Origin: Cellulomonas fulva
GTDB lineage: Bacteria > Actinomycetota > Actinomycetes > Actinomycetales > Cellulomonadaceae
Direction: 5' to 3'
Assembly: GCF_018531375.1 (NCBI RefSeq)
Contig: NZ_JAHBOH010000001.1
Location: 558,001 to 622,000 of the forward strand
Length of the DNA stretch: 64,000 nt
A program made the translations under genes and the position numbers. Positions within the stretch are counted from its first letter, which is position 1, and each line of letters starts with the position of its first letter. Shown piece by piece: positions 57,828-64,000 of this stretch. The notes under the pieces are model-generated. The model was not told where the DNA came from. It worked only from the letters and a program-made list of their open reading frames with translations, and searched no databases.

Positions 57828-58906
57828 GCGTCCTCCCGGCCCGGTGGCCCGTCCTCGTCGTGCCCGTCCTCCTGCTGCAACCATCCCGCACCGTCGTCTG
57901 TGCCCGCGACCCCGGAGACCGGTTGTGACGTACCTGACGCGAGCGCGTCCAGCACCGCCGCGGCCGCGGGCTCGGGCAGCAGCCCCGCCGCGAGCGCGCG
58001 CGCACCGGCGGCGCGGGCGAGCGTCCGGTACGCCGCGGGCACGTCCGTCGCGCCCGTCGTGGCGGCGAGCGCGTCCAGCACCGCCAGGTGCTCGACGACG
58101 GTGCCGACGTCGCCGCGCCGCACCGGACCGGTGAGCGCGGCCACCGCGCCCGGCCCGCGCACGTCCTCGACCGCCGGCAGCCCACCGCCCGCCAGCGCCG
58201 CGGCGTCCGTCCCCGTGGACTCGGCGCGCAGGGCGCCGTCGAGCGCGGCCTCGAGCAGCGGCCGGAGCATGCGGCCCGGGTCGGCCACGCCCGCCGAGGC
58301 CAGCGCCTGGGCGGCCTGCGCGACGAGCACGACGAGGTGGTTCGCGCCGTGCGCCAGCGCCGCGTGGTAGAGCCCGCGCGCGGCCTCGTCGAGCACCGTG
58401 GGCTCGCCGCCGACCTCGACCGCGAGCGCCTGCCCGATCGGCAGGACCGCGGCGGGACCGGTCACCGCGAACGGGCAGCCGACGAGCCGCGCCAGGTCCA
58501 GCGACGTGCCGGTGAAGGTCATCGCGGGGTGGATCGCGAGCGGGATCACCCCGGCGGCACGCGCGGGCGCCAGGACCTCGACCCCGTAGCGACCGGAGGT
58601 GTGCACGACGATCTGTCCCGCCTGCCACGCGCCGAGGTCCGCCAGGCCGCGCACCAGGTCGGCGAGCGCGTCGTCGGGCACCGCGAGGAGCACCAGCTCG
58701 GCGCGCCGCACGACCTCCGGCACCGCGAGGACGGGCACGCCGGGCAGCAGGCTCTCCGCGCGGTCGCGGGACTCCTGCGACACTGCGCTGACGGCCACGA
58801 CCGGGTGCCCCGCGGCGCGCAGCGCGCTGCCGAGCACGGCGCCGACGCGCCCCGCGCCCACCACGCCCACGCCGAGCCGGCCCGGCCGGTGCGCCGGGGC
58901 GGTCAC
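57824..58906 (-). CDS. Rossmann-like DUF2520 protein
   Basis: The 360-aa protein has an NAD(P)-binding start [28 protein letters not shown] and a [17 protein letters not shown] segment as in 6-phosphogluconate-dehydrogenase-like reductases. [26 protein letters not shown] and a helical DUF2520 C-terminus with [17 protein letters not shown] helices follow. The conserved place before panC in actinobacteria suggests a pantothenate-pathway reductase (ketopantoate-type), which is inference. It overlaps the PH-domain gene and panC by 4 nt each. Confidence 0.85.
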   Translation of the reverse strand: MTAPAHRPGRLGVGVVGAGRVGAVLGSALRAAGHPVVAVSAVSQESRDRAESLLPGVPVLAVPEVVRRAELVLLAVPDDALADLVRGLADLGAWQAGQIVVHTSGRYGVEVLAPARAAGVIPLAIHPAMTFTGTSLDLARLVGCPFAVTGPAAVLPIGQALAVEVGGEPTVLDEAARGLYHAALAHGANHLVVLVAQAAQALASAGVADPGRMLRPLLEAALDGALRAESTGTDAAALAGGGLPAVEDVRGPGAVAALTGPVRRGDVGTVVEHLAVLDALAATTGATDVPAAYRTLARAAGARALAAGLLPEPAAAAVLDALASGTSQPVSGVAGTDDGAGWLQQEDGHDEDGPPGREDA

Positions 58907-60450
58907 GGCGTCGACCGCATCCACAGCTCGGGGCCGGCGGCGGCGCGCGCCGTGCGGGCGCGCTCGGACTGCTCGTCGAGCAGCGCGGCGGCCACCAGGC
59001 CGTCCAGGTGGTCGACGCGCGGGCGCACGGGGCCGGGCGTGGAGTGCACGACGAAGCTCGCGACCCCGAGCCGGCGCTGCAGCGGGCCCTGCTCCAACCC
59101 GAGCGACTGCGTGCGCTCGTGCGGCACCACCACGACGTGCCGGACCAGGCGCCCCGAGCGCGCGACCAGCGCGGTGCGCGTGACGCGCACGCCCTGCCGG
59201 CGCCACGCGACGGGGTCGAGCCAGCGGGCCTGCCGCGGCGCCGGCGTGAAGCCGCCCTCGTCGTCCCGGCCGGACATGGCCGCGTCGACGACGGCCCGCG
59301 GGTCCTCGACCCCGAGGTCCGGCAGGACCAGCCACAGGGCCGCCGCCGCCTCGTCGCGCGTCGCGACCGGGTGCAGGACCGTCGCGCGCGCGGCGTCGTC
59401 GCCGGTGCCGTACCCGGCGACGTTGATCTCGATGCGCCACCAGTCCGGCCCGCGCCACCACAGGCCCTGGCTCAGCCGCACGGCCTGCACGCGTCCCGGG
59501 GGGACGGTCTGGGCGCGCTGCTCGGTGAGGCCGTGCCGCAGCCGGATGCCGTCGGGCGAGAGCGCGGCCCGGAAGCCGGCACCCCCGTTGATGCGGCCCC
59601 ACAGCGTCCCGACGAACCCCAGCGCCGCGGGGAACAGCACGAACAGCGGACCGACGTCGCGCGCGAGGATCGCGCCGACCACGAAGGCGGCGACGAGCAG
59701 CACCAGCCCCGCGACGGTCGCGCTGCGGAGCGTCGAGACGAGCAGGCGCGGCATCGGGACCGCGTACACCTCGCGCTCGGGCGCCTCCTCGAAGCCCGCG
59801 CGCGGACCGGCCGCGGTGGCGCCGGGGACGGCGCTCAGCGGGTCCGTGCCCGGCCCCTGCGGGTCCAGCCCGGCGGCGCCGGGCGCGGCGCCGTCGTCGA
59901 CCGACCCGGGCGCGCCGGCGGCCGGCGCGGGGGCGCCGGCCGGACGGCGCAGGCCGGCCGCGAGCGCCAGGAGGTCGCTGCGGAGCGCCTGCGCGTCGGG
60001 CTCCCGCAGGTAGGCCAGCGACACCGCCGAGCCGGAGCCGCCCGCGACCTCGAGCCGCAGGTCGGCCAGCCCGAAGAGGCGCGCGAGCAGCGGCTGCACC
60101 ACGTCGACGGCCTGGAGCCGGTCGAGCCGCGCCTGCCGCTGCTGCCGGAACAGCACGCCGGTGCGCAGGTGCACCGCCTCGTCGGTCACGGCGTACCGGG
60201 TCATGCGCCAGGCGATCGCGGAGTACCCGAACCCGACGAGCGCCACGAGCGCCACGGCGCCCAGCACCAGCAGCCAGCCCTTGCCGCCCAGCAGCTCCGA
60301 GGCGGTCCGCACGTCGTCGGCCACCTGGTACCCGACGACCGCGATGACACCCACGAGCACCTTCCAGCCCTTGAGGGCCGGCGTCACGGGGTGCATGCGC
60401 CGCCAGGCATCGGCCGGGACGGCGTCGTCGGACTCGGCGGGCGCGCTCAC
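58903..60450 (-). CDS. PH-domain (YdbT-like) membrane protein
   Basis: The 515-aa protein contains paired hydrophobic helices ([35 protein letters not shown]; later [16 protein letters not shown] and [12 protein letters not shown]). Several bacterial PH (bPH2) domains are seen, e.g. [33 protein letters not shown] and [35 protein letters not shown] read in parts. A Pro/Ala-rich loop lies near 205-245. These proteins are of unknown function in the envelope. It forms a co-translated pair with the shorter PH gene upstream. Confidence 0.85.
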   Translation of the reverse strand: MSAPAESDDAVPADAWRRMHPVTPALKGWKVLVGVIAVVGYQVADDVRTASELLGGKGWLLVLGAVALVALVGFGYSAIAWRMTRYAVTDEAVHLRTGVLFRQQRQARLDRLQAVDVVQPLLARLFGLADLRLEVAGGSGSAVSLAYLREPDAQALRSDLLALAAGLRRPAGAPAPAAGAPGSVDDGAAPGAAGLDPQGPGTDPLSAVPGATAAGPRAGFEEAPEREVYAVPMPRLLVSTLRSATVAGLVLLVAAFVVGAILARDVGPLFVLFPAALGFVGTLWGRINGGAGFRAALSPDGIRLRHGLTEQRAQTVPPGRVQAVRLSQGLWWRGPDWWRIEINVAGYGTGDDAARATVLHPVATRDEAAAALWLVLPDLGVEDPRAVVDAAMSGRDDEGGFTPAPRQARWLDPVAWRRQGVRVTRTALVARSGRLVRHVVVVPHERTQSLGLEQGPLQRRLGVASFVVHSTPGPVRPRVDHLDGLVAAALLDEQSERARTARAAAGPELWMRSTP

Positions 60451-60953
60451 AGGCCCGCCAGCCGGGCCTCACCGCGCGACGCGAGCCGGTCGCGCAGGCG
60501 CGCCGCCTCGTCGGGACGCAGGCCCTCGATGGTCGCGGTGGTCTGCGGCGACGCGGTGTGCAGCTGGACCGACGCGATCCCGAACCAGCGGGCGACCGGG
60601 CCGGCCGACACGTCCACGTACTGCATGCGGCCGTAGGGGACGACGACGAGCGAGCGGAACATGATGCCGCGCCGCACCAGGAGGTCGTCGGCGCGCTCGG
60701 CGTACGCGAGCGCGCGGACCTGGCGGGGCACCAGCAGGCCGATCCACAGCGCGAGCGCCGCGACGATCCCGAACGGCAGCCACAGCCACGGCTGGGGCAC
60801 CGCGAGCGCGATCACCGCGAGCACCAGCAGGACGGGGCCGAGCACCACCGCGAGCGTCGTCAGGCGGGCGGTGGCGAGGCGGTGCGAGACCGGGGTCCAG
60901 ACGACTCCGGCCGGCTCGAACGGGACGCTCACGGGCGTCGGTTCCGTGGTCAC
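60447..60953 (-). CDS. small PH-domain (YdbS-like) membrane protein
   Basis: The 168-aa protein has two helices (LAVVLGPVLLVLAVIALAV, WLPFGIVAALALWIGLLV) and a bPH2 domain: LVRRGIMFRSLVVVPYGRMQYVDVSAGPVARWFGIASVQLHTASPQ, read in parts. It is the usual YdbS partner of the longer YdbT-like protein and overlaps it by 4 nt. The GTG at 60953 begins the conserved sequence. Role unknown. Confidence 0.87.
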   Translation of the reverse strand: MTTEPTPVSVPFEPAGVVWTPVSHRLATARLTTLAVVLGPVLLVLAVIALAVPQPWLWLPFGIVAALALWIGLLVPRQVRALAYAERADDLLVRRGIMFRSLVVVPYGRMQYVDVSAGPVARWFGIASVQLHTASPQTTATIEGLRPDEAARLRDRLASRGEARLAGL

Positions 60954-61006
60954 GCCGTCATCCTCCCATCCAGGCGGGGTCGGCCGGCGCCGGTCCGGCG
61001 CCGGGG

Positions 61007-61486
61007 TCAGCCCGCGCTGGGGTGCGGGGCCGCCTCGCGCTCCTCGTCCTCCGGCGGCGGGATCCGGCAGAAGCCCTCGACGACGAGCCCGACGACCGCG
61101 AGCACCACGGCCCCGACCGCGGCGGCCCCGGCGGACAGTGCACGGCCGCCGTTGCCGACGGTCTGGAGGTCCGTCACGAGCACGATCGTCTGCCCGGCGT
61201 ACCAGCCGGTGAGCAGCGCGCCGGTGTAGCAGGACGCCTTGGCCAGCACCGCGGTGCGCGCGGCGCGGATGGGGTCGAGGTTCGGCCGCTTGCCGCGCAG
61301 GAACTGGCGGACCGCCCAGCCCAGCGAGAGCACCACGGCCGCGATGACGACCTCGACCGCGGCGACCAGCCACGGCACCTCGGGCGGCAGCCCGCCGTTG
61401 CCCTCGATCGCGTCGAACACGATCCACGTGGCGGCGGCGACCCCGAGCGCGACGACCAGGAGCGTCTGCCAGCGCGTGCGTCCCAT
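61007..61486 (-). CDS. DUF3180 membrane protein
   Basis: The 159-aa protein has about four transmembrane helices (LLVVALGVAAATWIVFDAI, WLVAAVEVVIAAVVLSLGWAV, ASCYTGALLTGWYAGQTIVLV, AGAAAVGAVVLAVVGLVVEGF) with the DUF3180 LRGKRPNLDPIRAARTAVLAKAS loop. It is the conserved gene between folK and the PH-domain genes in actinobacteria. Function is unknown. The ATG shares a base with the folK stop (TGATG). Confidence 0.9.
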   Translation of the reverse strand: MGRTRWQTLLVVALGVAAATWIVFDAIEGNGGLPPEVPWLVAAVEVVIAAVVLSLGWAVRQFLRGKRPNLDPIRAARTAVLAKASCYTGALLTGWYAGQTIVLVTDLQTVGNGGRALSAGAAAVGAVVLAVVGLVVEGFCRIPPPEDEEREAAPHPSAG

Positions 61487-62745
61487 CAGGCCCCCGGACC
61501 ACCCGGGCGGGGTCCCGCGTCCGCCTCCCAGTGCGCCGCCGGCAGGGGCGCGGTCAGCCAGTCGAGCGCGAGCCAGCGCACGCCCTCGCGGTCGGGCGCG
61601 GTGGCCGCGAGCGCCGCGACGGGTCCGCCGCCGAGGCCCGGCAGGAACGCGTCCGGGTCCACCTGGGCCCAGGGCTGCAGGACGAACGCGCGCTCGTGCG
61701 CGCGAGGGTGCGGCAGCTCGAGGTCCTCGGTGACCGCGAGCACGGTCCCGTACACGATCAGGTCGACGTCGAGCGTGCGCGGGCCCCAGTGCTCGAGCCG
61801 CTCGCGCCCGTGCGCCTGCTCGACCGCCTGGGCCGCGCGCAGCAGCTCCCGCGGGGCCAGCGAGGTGCGCACCAGCACGACGGCGTTGAGGAAGTCCGGC
61901 TGGTCCGGCCCGCCCACGGGCGCCGTACGCGCCAGCGGCGAGACGTCCACGATCTCGATCCCCGGCACCTGGCCGATCTCGGTGATCGCGGCGCGCAGCG
62001 TCTCCTGCGCATTGCCGAGGTTCGCGCCGAACGCGAGCACCGCGTCGACGGGCGCGTCGGGCGCGACGTCGAGGCGGTCCGTGACCACCTCGCCCACGAC
62101 CTCGTCGTCGGCGGGCGCCGCGATCGGAGCCGGCGCCTCGAGGTCGGGGACCGTGAACGCGGTCGTCGGCTGGTCGTCGGGCGCGACGGGCAGCTGCGCG
62201 GTCCCGGTCGGCGGCTCGAGGGGCGGCACGACGAGCGGCGCGACGTCGAGGGGGGCGATCTCGAGCGGCTGCTCGACCGCGCCGACCGCGTGCGTCGGCG
62301 GGGCGGTCACGGGCGGCACGTACGGCTCGGCGGCGGGCAGCTTGGTCCGGTCCCGCCGGATCGCGACCACCACGTCACCGAACGGCACCGCGATGGGCGC
62401 CTGCGGCTTGTGCACCGCCACGTCCACCGCGCTGACGGTCCCGTCCGCCAGGACGGTCGCCGCGATCCGCTCGGCCAGGGTCTCGATCAGGTCGTACGCC
62501 GGGCCCTCGATCACGGCCACGACGAGCTCGGCGAGCTCCCCGTAGTGCAGCGTGTGCCGCAGGTCGTCGCCCGCCGCGGCTCGTCGGGTGTCCAGGTGCA
62601 CGACGACGTCCACGACGAACGTCTGCCCGTCCCGCTTCTCGTGCTCGAAGACCCCGTGGTAGCCGGTCGCGCTCACGCCCGTCAGCCGGATCTGGTCGAG
62701 ACGGTTCCCGCGGGCGTCCGTCACCGGCCCTGTCGCGTCGCTCAC
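61486..62745 (-). CDS. folB-folK: fused dihydroneopterin aldolase / HPPK
   Basis: The 419-aa protein carries FolB first: IRLTGVSATGYHGVFEHEKRDGQTFVVDV, LHYGELAELVVAVIEGPAYDLIETLAERIA, VHKPQAPI, residues about 15-130 (read in parts). A low-complexity Pro/Val/Ala/Asp linker of about 110 residues follows. FolK comes next: LAFGANLGNAQETLRAAI, RTAPVGGPDQPDFLNAVVLV, GPRTLDVDLIVYG, LPHPRAHERAFVLQPW. It performs two successive folate steps. The GTG at 62745 overlaps folP (GTGA). Fusion of these two genes is seen in several actinobacteria. Confidence 0.95.
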   Translation of the reverse strand: MSDATGPVTDARGNRLDQIRLTGVSATGYHGVFEHEKRDGQTFVVDVVVHLDTRRAAAGDDLRHTLHYGELAELVVAVIEGPAYDLIETLAERIAATVLADGTVSAVDVAVHKPQAPIAVPFGDVVVAIRRDRTKLPAAEPYVPPVTAPPTHAVGAVEQPLEIAPLDVAPLVVPPLEPPTGTAQLPVAPDDQPTTAFTVPDLEAPAPIAAPADDEVVGEVVTDRLDVAPDAPVDAVLAFGANLGNAQETLRAAITEIGQVPGIEIVDVSPLARTAPVGGPDQPDFLNAVVLVRTSLAPRELLRAAQAVEQAHGRERLEHWGPRTLDVDLIVYGTVLAVTEDLELPHPRAHERAFVLQPWAQVDPDAFLPGLGGGPVAALAATAPDREGVRWLALDWLTAPLPAAHWEADAGPRPGGPGA

Positions 62746-63665
62746 CGCGACTCCTCTCTCGTCGTACCCGCGCCGCTCGTCGTACCCGCGCCCCCGCTCG
62801 TCGTACCCCGGACACCCTCCCACGCCGCGGCGACGCGGACGGCGTCCGCGGACGCCGCGACGTCGTGCACCCGCACGCACCACGCGCCCGCCGCCGCGGC
62901 CAGCGCGGTGACCGCGGCGGTCGCGTGGTCGCGCTGCAGCGGCGGCGCGGGCGTGCCGTCCGGCGCCGCGAGCAGGTGGCCCAGGAAGCGCTTGCGGCTC
63001 GCCCCGACGAGCACGGGGAACCCGTCGCCGACGAGCTCGGGCAGCCGGGCGAGCAGCGGCCAGTTGCTGGCGCCCGGCTTCGCGAACCCCAGCCCCGGGT
63101 CCAGCACCACCTGCTCGTCGCGCACGCCCGCCGCCCGCAGCGCGTCGACGCGCTCGGCGAGCTCGCGCCGCACGTCCGTCACCACGTCGTCGTAGTCGTC
63201 CAGCTCGTCCATCACGTCCGCGTGCCCGCGCCAGTGCATCGCCACGTACGCGACCCCGGTCTCCGCGACGACCCCGTACATCGCGTCGTCGGCCAGGCCG
63301 CCGGACACGTCGTTCACGACGAGCGCGCCCGCCTCGGCCGCCGCGCGCGCCACCTGCGCCCGCGTGGTGTCGACGCTGACCGCCACGCCGCGGCGCACCA
63401 GCTCGGTGATCACCGGCAGCACGCGCTCGCGCTCCTCGTCGATCGGCACCCGCCTGGCCCCGGGCCGCGTCGACTCGCCGCCCACGTCGAGCAGGTCCGC
63501 GCCCTGCTCGAGCAGCGTCAACCCGTGCGCCACCGCGGCGCCGGGCGTGAACCACCGCCCGCCGTCGGAGAAGGAGTCGGGCGTGACGTTCACGACCCCC
63601 ATCACCAGGGTGCGGCCGGCCTCGCGGAGCGGGGGCGGGAGCACGGCAGGTCCGACGACGTCCAC
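62742..63665 (-). CDS. folP: dihydropteroate synthase
   Basis: The 307-aa TIM barrel condenses p-aminobenzoate with HPPK product. MGVVNVTPDSFSDGG, LLDVGGESTRPGA, VNDVSGGLADDAMYG, DPGLGFAKPGASNW, VLVGASRKRFLG and the closing RVHDVAA are all present; these form the pterin and sulfonamide sites. The C-terminus ends in a GTTSGGAGTTSGAGTTRE repeat from an 18-bp-type tandem repeat (62757-62810). GTG at 63665 follows TAGGCT by 6 nt, so it probably leads a leaderless operon running down to nadC. Confidence 0.96.
   Translation of the reverse strand: MDVVGPAVLPPPLREAGRTLVMGVVNVTPDSFSDGGRWFTPGAAVAHGLTLLEQGADLLDVGGESTRPGARRVPIDEERERVLPVITELVRRGVAVSVDTTRAQVARAAAEAGALVVNDVSGGLADDAMYGVVAETGVAYVAMHWRGHADVMDELDDYDDVVTDVRRELAERVDALRAAGVRDEQVVLDPGLGFAKPGASNWPLLARLPELVGDGFPVLVGASRKRFLGHLLAAPDGTPAPPLQRDHATAAVTALAAAAGAWCVRVHDVAASADAVRVAAAWEGVRGTTSGGAGTTSGAGTTREESR
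62757..62810. repeat. three-unit tandem repeat at the folP/folB junction
   Basis: The motif CTCGTCGTACCCGCGCC recurs three times with small changes, encoding the Gly-Thr-Thr-Ser/Arg tail of FolP. It ends just before the GTG of the folB-folK gene. Confidence 0.75.
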
Positions 63666-63816
63666 CCCCCGAGCCTAGGGGGCGGCGAACCGCGTGACCC
63701 GTGTCGGCGGCCGGGCCTACGCTGCGGGAGTCCGGAGAATCCGGGCGTATCCACCCTCCCGGGGCAGCGGCGCCCGCAGGCGCGTCGCACGGGGGACGAC
63801 GAGCGAGGAGAGAGTC

Positions 63817-64000
63817 ATGCCGCACGGGGACATCACGCACATCGACATCCCGGTCTCGGACAACGAGGCCGGCGGCCGCTTCTACGGCGGGCTCTTCGGC
63901 TGGCAGATCGCCGAGATCCCCGGCTTCGAGGGCTACCCCATGTGGCAGGCGCCCAACAAGATCAGCGGCGGCGGCCTCGCACCCCGCTCCGAGGGGTTCA
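63817..64000 (+). CDS. VOC (glyoxalase/bleomycin-resistance-like) protein, 3' end outside window
   Basis: The first 61 residues are visible: MPHGDITHIDIPVSDNEAGG, FYGGLFGWQIAEIPGFEG and MWQAPNKISGGGLAPR. This is the start of a VOC beta-alpha-beta module with the HIDIPVSD metal strand. GAGGAGAGAG lies before the ATG at 63817. Members include dioxygenases and glyoxalases; the specific role cannot be told from the fragment. It is divergent from folP. Confidence 0.85.
   Translation, partial: MPHGDITHIDIPVSDNEAGGRFYGGLFGWQIAEIPGFEGYPMWQAPNKISGGGLAPRSEGF

Overview
The window comes from a high-GC actinobacterium, most likely of the Cellulomonas/Micrococcales type. The evidence is the very strong G/C third-position bias, Lsr2, CarD, a mycothiol gene (mshA), the MSMEG/Mtb-like gene orders carD-ispD-ispF / cysS-rlmB and folP-folB-folK-DUF3180-PH-DUF2520-panC-panD-lysS-lsr2, frequent GTG starts and many apparent leaderless starts. 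All assignments are made by reading motifs and synteny by eye; no search was run.

Layout. (1) Bases 1-7060 look like the end of an integrated accessory island with visibly lower GC and less biased codon use. It holds a GNAT-PIN-GNAT-ASCH-like chimera cut by the window edge, a small ASCH protein, and a Gabija-type pair: gajA (OLD-family ATPase-Toprim) and gajB (UvrD-like helicase). The island abuts an intact tRNA-Thr(TGT). About 130 nt further on lies the 5' half of a second tRNA gene, broken in its anticodon loop, which reads as the original chromosomal target. (2) 7.1-18.2 kb is chromosome: a DsbA-like thiol oxidoreductase, a Ser/Thr kinase, otsA-otsB, a PQQ-like propeller protein, an MsmK/UgpC-type ABC ATPase, a CPA1 antiporter and a DUF4032 protein. 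(3) 18.2-31.6 kb carries cutC, rlmB and cysS, then a 7.5-kb transporter/oxidoreductase/regulator block (PLP racemase-like, MFS, TetR, ALO, MDR, LysR, EamA) that separates cysS from ispF-ispD-carD, then an LpqE-like lipoprotein. (4) 31.6-40.6 kb is the phosphate locus: pstSCAB, regX3-senX3, four small stress/envelope-type genes and phoU, with three 11-bp-period PHO boxes. (5) 40.8-45.2 kb has an AbiEi/DUF559-like protein, gpmA, mshA and a lactonase. (6) 45.2-49.2 kb is a xylose locus: a ROK repressor divergent from xylA-xylB. (7) 49.2-51.4 kb holds lsr2 and lysS with a tiny membrane protein between; 51.5-53.4 kb has an ECF-type sigma factor with a membrane partner. (8) 53.5-63.7 kb is one long minus-strand cofactor operon from folP to nadC, with nearly every junction overlapping: folate, PH-domain membrane proteins, pantothenate and NAD. 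A VOC protein runs off the right edge.

How it fits together. The Pho regulators and their sites flank the transporter they control. The xyl repressor and xylA share one compact divergent promoter. The cofactor operon couples folate, pantothenate and NAD synthesis. The left island contributes anti-phage functions and apparently replaces the tRNA it disrupted. Small tandem repeats sit at several gene junctions, and many core genes seem to be translated from leaderless mRNAs.
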